Below are positions 1 to 7,713 of a DNA stretch of 11,217 nt, one piece after another (position 1 is the first letter of the stretch; each line of letters begins with the position of its first letter). Source of the stretch: CAVPRW01 sp046727435 [NCBI: bacterium] (lineage in GTDB: Bacteria; Tectomicrobia; Entotheonellia; J063). The stretch lies in contig JBKPCR010000060.1 in the NCBI GenBank assembly GCA_046727435.1, forward strand, positions 1 through 11,217, given 5' to 3'. The notes beneath the pieces are model-generated. The model was not told the DNA's origin and searched no databases. It saw only the letters and a list, made by a program, of their open reading frames with translations. The position numbers were made by a program, and so were the translations under genes.

Positions 1-1
1 C

Positions 2-970
2 GTTACCAGCCTGGTTCAGGTGGGGATGTCGTTAGAGAGCGTCGCCGTGACCCGCCGGCGTTTTCTCCTGGTCATGGCGACAGTGCTTCCCCTGGCACTG
101 CTGTTCGCTGGTGGTGGCGGATGGATATTGGCCCAGCGGGCGCTACGGCCCGTGGACCGCATGACAGAGGCCGCCAGGCGCATCGGCGCTGAACATCTCA
201 ATCAGCGTCTGGAGACCACAGGCTCCGACGACGAACTGGATCGGCTGGCTGCCACGCTGAACGAGATGCTTGGCCGGTTGGACGCGGCCTTTCGGCAAGT
301 CCGTCAGTTTAGCGCCGATGCCTCCCATGAGTTGCAAACCCCACTGACCATTTTAAAGGGGGAGCTTGAGGTGGCGCTCCGCGCCCCTAGAAGCCCGGAC
401 GAGTATCACAGTGTCCTGGTAAGCGCGCTGGAGGAAAGTGAGCGCATTGCACGACTGGTGGAGGGTTTGTTGCTCTTGTCGAGGGCGGATGCAGGAGTAC
501 TCCGCATGGACCGACAACCGGTGGACCTGGCCAAGCTCATGTCCGAAGTGAGCGAGTACGTGCAAGTCTTGGCCGAAGCACATGGGGTGGCGATAGAGCG
601 CAAGTCGATGGTGCCCATCACCATTCAGGGAGATCGTGTGCATCTCCGACGGCTTCTGTTAAACCTGATCGACAATGGTATCAAGTACACCCCCGCTGGT
701 GGGAGGGTGACGTTAACCCTGCAACGCGACGGGGCATGGGCCGCTCTGCGCGCCGCAGACACCGGCATCGGCCTCACACGTGAAGAGCTTGAGCAGATCT
801 TCCAACGCTTTTACCGGGCTCCTGCGGCCGTGAATCAGGGAAAAGAAGGCTCGGGGCTGGGGTTGTGCATTGCCCGCTCGATCGCCGAGGCCCACGGTGG
901 ACACATTGATGTCGAGAGCTTGCCTCAGCAAGGAAGCACTTTCACTGTGTTCCTGCCGCTGTATGTGTAA
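2..970 (+). CDS. Sensor histidine kinase, heavy-metal (CusS) type, 5'-truncated by the window edge
   Basis: This is the C-terminal part of a membrane-bound two-component sensor kinase that autophosphorylates on a histidine and passes the phosphate to a response regulator. The reading frame is open to the first base. The GTG at 20 is not a convincing start, because the residues around it read like the end of a periplasmic sensor domain, so the gene begins outside the window. Counting from that GTG: a transmembrane segment at about 15-38, a HAMP domain starting at ALRPVDRM (41-48), the HisKA phosphoacceptor H103 in ASHELQTPL, the N-box LLLNLIDN (212-219), the G1 motif DTGIGL (247-252), and the G2 motif GSGLGL (277-282). 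All catalytic boxes are intact. The gene ends at TAA 968-970. It is the only long plus-strand host gene and lies outside the cassette array. The cognate regulator is probably upstream, off the window. The metal specificity is a family-level guess. Confidence 0.93.
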   Translation, partial: VTSLVQVGMSLESVAVTRRRFLLVMATVLPLALLFAGGGGWILAQRALRPVDRMTEAARRIGAEHLNQRLETTGSDDELDRLAATLNEMLGRLDAAFRQVRQFSADASHELQTPLTILKGELEVALRAPRSPDEYHSVLVSALEESERIARLVEGLLLLSRADAGVLRMDRQPVDLAKLMSEVSEYVQVLAEAHGVAIERKSMVPITIQGDRVHLRRLLLNLIDNGIKYTPAGGRVTLTLQRDGAWAALRAADTGIGLTREELEQIFQRFYRAPAAVNQGKEGSGLGLCIARSIAEAHGGHIDVESLPQQGSTFTVFLPLYV

Positions 971-1043
971 AGTTGGCTTTCTCTCTCTTGCCTTTTGGAG
1001 AAGGCTGGGGTGAGGGAAATTGGCTGGGTCTCGGCCGTTCCCC
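971..1043. other. Intergenic stretch with short inverted elements
   Basis: This is non-coding sequence downstream of the kinase. GCCTT/AAGGC forms a short hairpin near 993-1008. GGTGAGGG near 1010-1017 is echoed in inverse at 1041-1046 (CCCTCA). CTCGTG (1057-1062) and CACGAG (1070-1075) form another 6-bp hairpin just beyond. It resembles a decayed intergenic repeat. There is no clear U-tract, so no terminator is called. Confidence 0.3.
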
Positions 1044-1229
1044 TCACATTAACCCTCTCGTGGCATAGGCACGAGGATAAGGTGTAATTAGCTGGAGTGG
1101 TTGGAAAGGGATGGTATGCTGCATGGGTTCTCTATTTCCCCTCGCAACCTTACAGATGGAGGAGACCATACCGCAGCCATTCCAAGACCTCGATACTCTC
1201 TTTTCGGATTCGAGTTCTTCAAGATTCAT
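1044..1229 (-). CDS. Small ORF, possibly the truncated last cassette gene
   Basis: This 61-codon ORF starts with ATG at 1229, about 50 nt inside the next cassette after the R' box of attC-a. That is the spacing and strand expected of a cassette gene. An AGGAGG sequence lies about 11 nt upstream of the ATG, a somewhat long spacing. The first residues (MNLEELESEKRVSRSW) look protein-like and hydrophilic. The remainder looks like out-of-frame or random sequence, and I recognise no family. No attC follows it. It may be a genuine start fused to unrelated DNA, marking the broken distal end of the array, or it may simply be spurious. Confidence 0.3.
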   Translation of the reverse strand: MNLEELESEKRVSRSWNGCGMVSSICKVARGNREPMQHTIPFQPLQLITPYPRAYATRGLM

Positions 1230-1277
1230 CGTCGGGCTATCCTCCTACCCTTTGAGTTACAAAAGACCAAACACGAA

Positions 1278-1365
1278 GCCGAACGCCAGGCATCAGGCGC
1301 GGCAGACAGCGGGAGCGAGGGACGAGCGGACGCTGTTTGCCGTCGCCTGCATGCCGTGGTTCGGC
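1278..1365 (-). other. attC-a, recombination site of the monooxygenase cassette (88 bp)
   Basis: In the minus direction the R'' box GCCGAAC (1365-1359) and the R' box GTTCGGC (1284-1278) are perfect complements. The arms 1278-1311 and 1331-1365 pair over nearly their whole length with a few bulges. For example CGGCAGACAGCG at 1300-1311 pairs with CGCTGTTTGCCG at 1331-1342. The apical loop is 1312-1330. The site begins 75 nt after the monooxygenase stop codon. It is the last attC seen in the array. Confidence 0.82.
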
Positions 1366-1440
1366 GGGGTACTTGCCGATGCGCCCTGGCCTGAGCACTC
1401 TGTGGAACAGGTCTCACCATCTCGTGGTGACAGCGTTGCC

Positions 1441-2490
1441 CTATGTCGTCGGTACGGTGCTGCCAGAGAATGCCGGCATCACCTCCTCCGTAAATAGCCG
1501 TAGCGAGCGCAGCGTTTGCTCGTGGGGCAAGGTGCCCCAGGCGAATGCACCGATCACGTAGTTGCAGCCGCTCACCTCTAGCAACTGCGCTAGCTGCTCG
1601 CGCACGCGCGCCGGCGAGCCGAAAAGGATAGTCTCCTGTTGGGTGGACGTCTCCCATGAGAAGAGGCTATCGGGAAAGTGGTCGTCGTGGTCATGCCACA
1701 GCTTGGTGATTGAGCGAAACCAGTGGGTATGGGCCGTGCGCGTCGCTGCCAGCGCCGCCGCATCGGTGTCCGCCACGACGACCTGGCGCAAGATGCCCAC
1801 CTTGGGCTCAGCCACGTGGCCGTTGAGGCGGTCGAGATCGTTCCGGTGCGCGTTCCAGGTCTGCCAGTACAGGTCCACGTTCTCGCGCACGTGCGCCGCT
1901 GGACCCAGGGTCACGAAATGGTAGCCGTGCCTGGCCGCATACATGACGCTCTCCGGCACGTGCGTGGGGTACCACAGCGGCGGGTATGGCTGCTGCAGGG
2001 GCCGCAGTTCCATGGGGACGTCGTGGTACTGGTAGTGCTGGCCCTCGAACGTCAGCCGCTCGTGCGTGAGCCCAGCGACCAAGACCGCCAACGTCTCGTC
2101 GAAGATCGGGCGCGTGCCAGCGGCATTGACCCCGAAGTAGGCCAGCTCATAGGGCGTGACACCGCGGCCGACACCCAGCTCCAGCCGTCCGCCTGAGAGC
2201 TGGTCCAGCATACAGACTTCTTCGATGAGTCGCAGCGGGTTGTAGAGCGGCAGCAGGTACACGAGTGGTCCCAGACGAATGTGCCGCGTGCGCTGCGCCG
2301 CTGCAGTGAGGAACAGTGCCGGCGAGGGCGCCATGCCGAGGGGCGTAGCATGGTGTTCCGCGAGATGATAGGCGAAGAAGCCCGCGGCGTCCGCGGCCTC
2401 CAGGAGCTGCAGCCGTTCTTCGTAGAGCTGTTGCAAGGGCGTGTTACCCCGGTCAATCCAATCGAACAAGCCAAAGGTCGCTTGCGCCAT
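1441..2490 (-). CDS. Luciferase-like (LLM class) flavin-dependent monooxygenase
   Basis: This is a 349-residue, probably cytoplasmic protein of the bacterial luciferase-like fold, which uses reduced flavin (FMNH2 or F420) and O2 to oxidise an organic substrate that cannot be predicted here. Family marks, numbered from the chosen start, are FGLFDWIDRG at 6-15, AEHH at 44-47, the conserved strand SGGRLELGVGRG at 99-110, and a C-terminal FGSPARVREQL segment typical of the family. The upstream GTG at 2517 is rejected because the ribosome binding site AAGGAG (2501-2506) lies inside that extension. It fits ATG 2490, though at a rather long spacing of 10 nt. The length is normal for the family. The gene lies alone between attC-e and attC-a, so it is probably an independent one-gene cassette. 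At more than 1 kb it is large for a cassette gene. Confidence 0.9.
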   Translation of the reverse strand: MAQATFGLFDWIDRGNTPLQQLYEERLQLLEAADAAGFFAYHLAEHHATPLGMAPSPALFLTAAAQRTRHIRLGPLVYLLPLYNPLRLIEEVCMLDQLSGGRLELGVGRGVTPYELAYFGVNAAGTRPIFDETLAVLVAGLTHERLTFEGQHYQYHDVPMELRPLQQPYPPLWYPTHVPESVMYAARHGYHFVTLGPAAHVRENVDLYWQTWNAHRNDLDRLNGHVAEPKVGILRQVVVADTDAAALAATRTAHTHWFRSITKLWHDHDDHFPDSLFSWETSTQQETILFGSPARVREQLAQLLEVSGCNYVIGAFAWGTLPHEQTLRSLRLFTEEVMPAFSGSTVPTT

Positions 2491-2540
2491 GGGGTGTTCT
2501 CTCCTTTCTGTTACCACACTGACATTGATGATAGTCCAAA

Positions 2541-2612
2541 ACCGAACGCTCCCGATAACCCGCGGCGGCGATACAAAGCTGATCCGCCGTCAGGTTCATC
2601 GTGGAGTTGGAT
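2541..2612 (-). other. attC-e, recombination site of the hydrolase-cyclase cassette (72 bp)
   Basis: In the minus direction the R'' box is ATCCAAC (2612-2606), a perfect match to the RYYYAAC consensus. The R' box is GTTCGGT (2547-2541). The arms 2548-2568 and 2584-2605 pair imperfectly, with an inner perfect CGGCGG/CCGCCG (2563-2568 with 2584-2589), interior bulges and a 15-nt apical loop. The site starts 23 nt after the hydrolase-cyclase stop and ends about 50 nt before the monooxygenase start. Its right side shares GAACGCTCCCG with attC-d. Confidence 0.75.
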
Positions 2613-2635
2613 GCGCTCAACCGCACAGCGCCTCT

Positions 2636-3946
2636 TCACCGCTCGACGGCGAAAAGATGCCACTCACCGGGAATACCCTTGAGTGGGTGGGCACCGCGAT
2701 CCGTGAAGCGGAGTCCTGAGCCGGCAACGAGGTCCTTGACGGTGCTGGAGACCCAGACCTCGCTGGGACCGGCGATCGCGGCCACCCGCGCACCGATGTG
2801 GACCGCGATGCCCCCGACCTTTTCTCCCATGACTTCGCACTCCCCTGTGTGCAGTCCGGCCCGGACTTCGATCCCCAACGGACGGACCGCGTCGCTGATG
2901 GAGCCCGCACAGCGGATGGCGCGCGCTGGCCCGTCGAAGATGGCCAGGAACCCGTCTCCTGCTGTATCGACCTCCCGCCCGCGGAAGCGAGCCAGTTCGC
3001 CACGCACGAGACCATGATGGGCCTGCAGCAGATCCCGCCAGCGCCGATCGCCGTACCGGACGGCCAGCTCGGTCGATCCGACAATGTCTGTGAACAGTAC
3101 TGTGGCCAGTACGCGGTCGGATTCCGGAACCGAGCGCACCCCGGTCAGGAACTCCTCGATCTCGTCGAGGACTGAATCGGCGTCCCCGACGAACGGGAGG
3201 TGATCGACCCCAGGCAGTTCGACGTACTTGGCTCCATGGATGTGGGCCGCTTGATAACGGCCTGCCTCTACATTCACCGTGACATCGCCGGTCCTGTGGA
3301 GAACGAGCGTCGGCACGCGGATCGTCGGCAGCACATGGCGCACGTCGATCTCACTGTTCATGCGCATCAGGGCGATCGCCGCGCCGGGGCTGGCGCCCAG
3401 GCGCTCGTGGCGCGCCCACCAGCGTTTGAACCGCTCGTCCTGCACGGCGCCAGGAGCGAAGCGCGGGAGGCTACTACCGGTGCCCCAGGTCTCGTCGATG
3501 GCTCGGAGAAATTGCTCGAGGTGCTCGGGCGACGGTACCCACGAGCAGAACTCGGCGAAGGTCCCATAGAGCACCAGGGCCGAAGTCCTTTCCGGGTAGG
3601 TAGCAGCGAACAGCGTACTCATGGCGCCCCCCTCCGACACGCCGAGTACCGCAGCGCGTTCGGAGCCTGCCTCCTTCATCACGGCGCGCAGATCATCCAT
3701 GCGCTGCTCTAGCGTGGGGACGACGGCGACTCGGTCAGAGAGGCCCGTGCCGCGCTTGTCGAAGAGGATGAGGCGAGTGAATGACGCCAGGCGCTCAAAG
3801 AACCGGACGCACGCCGGCTCTTCCCACCAGCCCTCGACATGCGACACGAAGCCGGGAACGAGCACAAGGTCAATCGCCCCGTCCCCGACCACCTGGTAAG
3901 CAATGTGGACATCGCCGCTCTTAGCATATCGGGTCTCTGGAGGCAC
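2636..3946 (-). CDS. Alpha/beta hydrolase fused to a class III nucleotide cyclase domain
   Basis: This is a 436-residue two-domain protein. Residues about 10-270 form an alpha/beta hydrolase: nucleophile S104 in GVSEGG, probable acid D221 in RTGDV, and H249 in GVDHL. Residues about 278-434 form a class III adenylate/guanylate cyclase catalytic domain: metal-binding D287 in FTDIVGST and D331 in AGDGF, plus R387 in HIGAR. The architecture matches the mycobacterial Rv1900c (LipJ) type. As in that group, two usual catalytic positions are not canonical. The purine-specifying lysine before GDG is replaced (D327), and the transition-state asparagine is H383. Cyclase activity may therefore be weak or altered. 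The start is GTG 3946, preceded at 8 nt by AGGAG. The gene lies between attC-b and attC-e as its own cassette. No signal peptide or membrane segment is visible, so the protein is probably cytosolic. Confidence 0.9.
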   Translation of the reverse strand: MPPETRYAKSGDVHIAYQVVGDGAIDLVLVPGFVSHVEGWWEEPACVRFFERLASFTRLILFDKRGTGLSDRVAVVPTLEQRMDDLRAVMKEAGSERAAVLGVSEGGAMSTLFAATYPERTSALVLYGTFAEFCSWVPSPEHLEQFLRAIDETWGTGSSLPRFAPGAVQDERFKRWWARHERLGASPGAAIALMRMNSEIDVRHVLPTIRVPTLVLHRTGDVTVNVEAGRYQAAHIHGAKYVELPGVDHLPFVGDADSVLDEIEEFLTGVRSVPESDRVLATVLFTDIVGSTELAVRYGDRRWRDLLQAHHGLVRGELARFRGREVDTAGDGFLAIFDGPARAIRCAGSISDAVRPLGIEVRAGLHTGECEVMGEKVGGIAVHIGARVAAIAGPSEVWVSSTVKDLVAGSGLRFTDRGAHPLKGIPGEWHLFAVER

Positions 3947-4089
3947 GGCTCAGTCTCCTATGGCGGGATTGGCGCCTCGAATCCAAGTTGTCATGCGCTA
4001 GCATCCGTATGTTGTCTCGCCGGCCCGGTCTCCGTTCACCTGCGTCATACTCTTGCTCCACATGCGTCCAACGAAATGAGCGTCAAGCA

Positions 4090-4169
4090 GCCGAACGCGA
4101 AAGCTCAGCGGCGCGGCGCTGTTTGCCGCGTCCGCTGCAGCGCTTTGCCGCGTCCGCTGCAGCGCTTTG
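4090..4169 (-). other. attC-b (major part), recombination site of the hypothetical-protein cassette, interrupted by an IS
   Basis: In the minus direction the R' box is GTTCGGC (4096-4090). The arms are 4125-4146 and 4100-4117 with a 7-nt apical loop at 4118-4124. They pair through AAAGC…CAGCGG…CGCGGC, with a few unpaired bases on the upstream arm. The R'' box is missing here: the sequence stops at CAAAGC next to the IS left end. Joining it to the CGCTAAC box at 6987-6993 restores a regular attC beginning CGCTAACAAAGCGC. The upstream arm is present twice in tandem. Confidence 0.78.
4122..4169. repeat. 22-bp tandem duplication of one attC arm
   Basis: The unit at 4122-4143 is repeated exactly at 4144-4165, and the first four bases of a third copy (TTTG) follow at 4166-4169. 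The unit equals the L''-side arm of attC-b and directly abuts the left end of the inserted element. It could come from slippage on the folded hairpin or from an insertion-associated rearrangement. Confidence 0.9.
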
Positions 4170-4177
4170 ATAATGAT

Positions 4178-4191
4178 TGAGGCCTCCCCCT
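4178..4191 (+). repeat. Left subterminal inverted repeat of the IS1111-type element
   Basis: TGAGGCCTCCCCCT matches the inverse of 6968-6981 (TGAGGTCTCCTCCT) at 12 of 14 positions. It lies 8 bp inside the left junction with attC-b. Confidence 0.65.
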
Positions 4192-4214
4192 CAGCATACC
4201 CCAGTGGTATGCTG
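4192..4214 (+). other. Perfect 9-bp hairpin in the IS left end
   Basis: CAGCATACC (4192-4200) and GGTATGCTG (4206-4214) form a perfect stem with a 5-nt loop. It begins directly after the left inverted repeat and ends 39 nt before the transposase ATG. It has no U-tract. It may be a transposase binding site, or a structure that keeps read-through transcripts from opening the ribosome binding site. Both roles are inferred. Confidence 0.5.
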
Positions 4215-4240
4215 GCATTGGGAAAAGCCACTCACTTAAG

Positions 4241-4255
4241 AGGAGGAGACCTCAT
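4241..4255 (+). promoter_or_regulatory. Ribosome binding site of the first transposase, identical to the right IS repeat
   Basis: AGGAGGAGACCTCAT overlaps the first two bases of the start codon (4254-4255), with AGGAGG placed normally for translation. The same 15 bases occur once more, in the same orientation, at 6968-6982, where they form the right subterminal repeat. Confidence 0.7.
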
Positions 4256-5297
4256 GCGATTCTACACCAACCCACACCAATATTACTGCGGCGTCGACCT
4301 GCATGCCCGGAGCATGTACGTCTGTATCGTGAACCATGCCGGGGAAATCCTGGTGCACCGCCACATGAAAGCGGCGCCTGAACCGTTTCTCAAAGCCGTG
4401 GCACCTTATCGTGACGGCCTCGTGGTGGCAGTAGAATGCCTCTTCACCTGGTACTGGCTGGCTGATCTCTGCGCGCAAGAGGGGATTCCCTTCGTGCTGG
4501 GTCATGCCCTGTACATGAAGGCCATTCATGGGGGCAAGGCCAAACACGACACGATCGATTCCCAAAAAATTGCGGCCCTGCGGCGCGGTGGCATGCTCCC
4601 ACAGGCCTCTGTCTCTCCTGCCGAGATGCGCGCCACCCGTGACCTCTTGCGGCGCCGCACACACCTCATGCGCAAACGCGCTGAACTGTTGGCCCCTGTC
4701 CAACATACCAATAGCCAATACAACCTCCCCGAGATTGGCAAGAAGATCGCCTACAAAGCGAACCGTGCTGGCGTGGCCGAACGCTTTGCTGATCCCGCCG
4801 TACAAAAGCGCGTCGCAGTCGACTTGGCCCTGATCACCTATGACGACCAACGGCTGGGCGACATAGAACGCTCTATTGTCCAGGCGGCCAAACACCATGA
4901 TGCCAACACCCTCTATCTGGTGCAAACTGTGCCCGGTATTGGCAAGATCCTCAGCCTCGTGCTGCTCGACGAAATCCATGACATGGCCCGCTTCCCCAGG
5001 GGGCAGGATGTTGTCTCCTATGGGCGTCTGGTCAAGTGTGCGAAGGAATCCGCTGGCAAGCGATTGGGCACGTCTGGCAATAAAATCGGCAACGGCCACC
5101 TCAAGTGGGCCTGTTCCGAGGCCGCCGTCTTGTTCCTGCGCAACAATCCCGCCGGGCAAACATACTTGGCCCGCGTGGAGAACAAACACGGTAAGGGGAA
5201 AGCTTTGACCATCCTGGCGCACAAGCTGGCACGGGCCGTCTATGATATGCTCAAGCGCCAAACGGCCTTTGATATGGACCAGTGCCTCCATGGCTAA
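4254..5297 (+). CDS. IS110-family transposase (IS1111-type element)
   Basis: This is a 347-residue DEDD recombinase. The N-terminal RuvC-like domain shows D15 in YCGVDLHARSMYVC, E61 in AVECLFTW, and D99/D102 in KHDTIDSQK. The C-terminal Tnp20 domain starts near TVPGIGKILS (225-234). Its probable catalytic serine is S266 in AKESAGKRLG. Enzymes of this family cut and join DNA through a serine intermediate and, where studied, are directed by an RNA made from the element's non-coding end. The start is ATG 4254, because AGGAGG lies just upstream; the longer frame from 4167 runs into attC sequence. All catalytic residues are intact. The sequence is close to a widespread IS110 group beginning with FYCGIDLHART. 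Its right-end non-coding region is broken by a second IS, so the copy may no longer be mobile. Confidence 0.93.
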   Translation: MRFYTNPHQYYCGVDLHARSMYVCIVNHAGEILVHRHMKAAPEPFLKAVAPYRDGLVVAVECLFTWYWLADLCAQEGIPFVLGHALYMKAIHGGKAKHDTIDSQKIAALRRGGMLPQASVSPAEMRATRDLLRRRTHLMRKRAELLAPVQHTNSQYNLPEIGKKIAYKANRAGVAERFADPAVQKRVAVDLALITYDDQRLGDIERSIVQAAKHHDANTLYLVQTVPGIGKILSLVLLDEIHDMARFPRGQDVVSYGRLVKCAKESAGKRLGTSGNKIGNGHLKWACSEAAVLFLRNNPAGQTYLARVENKHGKGKALTILAHKLARAVYDMLKRQTAFDMDQCLHG

Positions 5298-5298
5298 G

Positions 5299-5459
5299 GG
5301 AGCAGAGCGGGTGAGCCGGACGCCTCACTGGCCACGCCGGGGATCAGCCTGTCGCAAGCGTGCTCTCGGTCCTGGTGGACGGCGTCTTTGAACGCCAAGG
5401 TACGCATAGGCTTGTTATCCCAGAGCCCTAGGCGTTGATTGGACACCCGCTCTGGCTCC
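5299..5459 (+). ncRNA. Candidate guide (seek/bridge) RNA region of the IS1111-type element
   Basis: This 161-nt non-coding stretch directly after the transposase stop is closed by a long inverted repeat. AGAGCGGGTG (5304-5313) pairs with CACCCGCTCT (5444-5453), extended by GGAGC/GGCTCC at 5299-5303 and 5454-5459 with a one-base bulge. An internal hairpin GGCGT/ACGCC lies at 5381-5396. In the IS1111 subgroup the guide RNA is known to come from the region downstream of the transposase gene, which fits. The guide bases have not been assigned, and transcription is not shown. Confidence 0.4.
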
Positions 5460-5481
5460 TTCATACGCGGCGATAGTCGCT

Positions 5482-6658
<1,177 letters not shown>

Positions 6659-6677
6659 CAACCAAGACAGTTGCTCT

Positions 6678-6962
6678 CCCGAGCCTGAGACTAACGGGCA
6701 CGCCGCACAGGCGTAGCCACACCTTTGAATAGGCCGGTACGAGGGCACAGCATCATTTCTAGGCCGCAGAGGATCACCCCAATGGTTCTCTGCCATCGCC
6801 ACTACGGTGGCGACAGAGCCTCAAGACGTGTGTGGTGCAGCCACACTGGGTTGGCACCTGCACACGGAAATCGAGTCAGCACACGCGACTGACTGTAGAC
6901 TGCGCCAGGCCCGGTAAGCGGAAAAAAAGAGAAAAAAACCGCTCAGCGGGATAGTTTGTCTC
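6678..6962. other. Non-coding remainder of the IS1111-type right end
   Basis: I find no credible gene here. The stretch holds a strong hairpin (6788-6818), a smaller one (GTGTGG 6830-6835 with CCACAC 6841-6846), and an A-rich block flanked by AGCGG and CCGCT near 6916-6942. It is interpreted as the displaced distal part of the first IS, to the right of the nested element. Confidence 0.4.
6788..6818. other. Strong bulged hairpin
   Basis: TCGCCAC (6796-6802) and GTGGCGA (6807-6813) form a 7-bp stem around a TACG loop. It is continued after a 3-nt left bulge by CTCTG (6788-6792) with CAGAG (6814-6818). No T-tract follows on either strand, so it is not a typical intrinsic terminator. It may be part of the IS guide RNA or a binding site. 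Confidence 0.5.
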
Positions 6963-6968
6963 TTGACA
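6963..6968 (+). promoter_or_regulatory. Outward -35 element at the IS right end
   Basis: TTGACA is a consensus sigma-70 -35 box pointing out of the right end. In a circle joining the two ends it would lie 18 nt before GATAAT, which is provided by the left junction (4169-4174). In the integrated state no good -10 follows, so it should be inactive here. Confidence 0.5.
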
Positions 6969-6981
6969 GGAGGAGACCTCA
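6968..6981 (+). repeat. Right subterminal inverted repeat of the IS1111-type element
   Basis: AGGAGGAGACCTCA is the inverse of the left repeat at 4178-4191 (12 of 14) and ends about 6 bp before the junction with the attC R'' box. It is also an exact direct copy of the transposase ribosome binding site at 4241-4254. Confidence 0.65.
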
Positions 6982-6986
6982 TACGT

Positions 6987-6993
6987 GTTAGCG
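6987..6993 (-). other. Separated R'' box of attC-b
   Basis: On the minus strand this reads CGCTAAC, 11 nt after the stop of the hypothetical gene. It is the exact complement of GTTAGCG, the R' junction at which that cassette begins (9540-9539 joined to 7627-7623). The rest of the site lies at 4090-4169, beyond the inserted IS block. Confidence 0.75.
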
Positions 6994-7004
6994 AGTGAAA
7001 TCGT

Positions 7005-7598
7005 CTATGGTTCGTGAATCTGCTCAATTGCAGTATCGAATTTGTCTTGCAGGCCAGCATCTTGTGATAATGAGTGGAGGTAGCCTGCAGGCTGATAGAC
7101 CGAATCCACGAGATCCTTGACCAAATGAGTTATGCTGACCTCGAAGCGATGGGTCCAAGACTGAGAGCGTATAGATGTGATTTGGCGCTGAGCACCTGGA
7201 GGCAGCGAGATAAGTTGCAGATGATGAGCGCGATCATCGTGCCAGCACCCCCACGAAAGCCGTCGACCATTATGCTCGACAATGGGGCTTGGTTGAGCTA
7301 GATGGACGATCTTGTGCCGGAATATCACCAAGAGAAGGTCACACTGGTCCTCAGAGTAGTACATGAAGCGGCGCATGTACCCCTTCGACTGCTTGGTCGT
7401 AGGGGCATTCCGACTAGCGTTTCCGGCAGAGAGTGCCCCTAGCATGTCGACTGTTGAGAAGAAGTAGAGGAGCGCAGGAAAGGGGGCATGGGTCCCACTT
7501 AGGCAGAGAGCCACATCACGCTGTAGGGACTCCAACCGCTCGTCGAGAAATGTCCGTGCGAAACGCATCAGTTCATAGGTGTCCGCAAAGTACTTCAC
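7005..7598 (-). CDS. Conserved-looking hypothetical protein (cassette gene)
   Basis: This is a 197-residue soluble protein. I cannot assign a function. It starts with GTG 7598, with GGGAGGAG about 9 nt upstream, only about 30 nt inside its cassette. Visible features are a charged N-terminus, a central hydrophobic stretch FPALLYFFSTVDMLGAL (39-55), an APTTKQSKGYMRRFM segment (68-82), and an RHKIVHLAQP segment (94-103) that looks like a conserved core. No signal peptide or full membrane helix is clear. I have an impression of similar hypothetical proteins in other bacteria but cannot confirm it. The gene is the only one between attC-c and attC-b, and both of these sites are disrupted by mobile elements, so the cassette is probably locked in place. 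The upstream group II intron lies between it and any array promoter. Confidence 0.78.
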   Translation of the reverse strand: MKYFADTYELMRFARTFLDERLESLQRDVALCLSGTHAPFPALLYFFSTVDMLGALSAGNASRNAPTTKQSKGYMRRFMYYSEDQCDLLLVIFRHKIVHLAQPSPIVEHNGRRLSWGCWHDDRAHHLQLISLPPGAQRQITSIRSQSWTHRFEVSITHLVKDLVDSVYQPAGYLHSLSQDAGLQDKFDTAIEQIHEP

Positions 7599-7627
7599 GG
7601 CCGCTGACTCCTCCCTTCATCTCGCTA

Positions 7628-7700
7628 ATCGGGATAGGGAGGGACCTCACGGCCTCCCCCCTCCCACACCACCGGACGTACGGGGCACGTCTCCGGCGGT
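7628..7700 (-). ncRNA. Group II intron domains V and VI
   Basis: Domain V is about 7668-7700. The lower stem ACCGCCGG (7700-7693) pairs with CCGGTGGT (7675-7668), with one G-U pair and a short upper hairpin between. Domain VI follows as a G-rich/C-rich stem. A bulged adenosine at 7635 lies 7 nt before the 3' splice site at 7628, the usual branch-point distance. The maturase stop is just 13 nt before the domain V region. Confidence 0.78.
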
Positions 7701-7713
7701 TCGGCGGGTTGAG

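Noticed and set aside
1226-1657. A 143-codon minus-strand frame across attC-a and the end of the monooxygenase gene
   Set aside because: It overlaps the real gene in another frame and runs through a palindrome. Its Arg/Ala-rich composition is typical of a shadow frame.
4122-4169. The 22-bp tandem repeat as a CRISPR array
   Set aside because: There are only two copies without spacers, and the unit is an attC arm.
4236-5291. A 351-codon minus-strand frame antisense to the first transposase
   Set aside because: It is a mirror of the codon usage of a clear IS110 transposase with all catalytic residues. The antisense translation has no recognisable domain.
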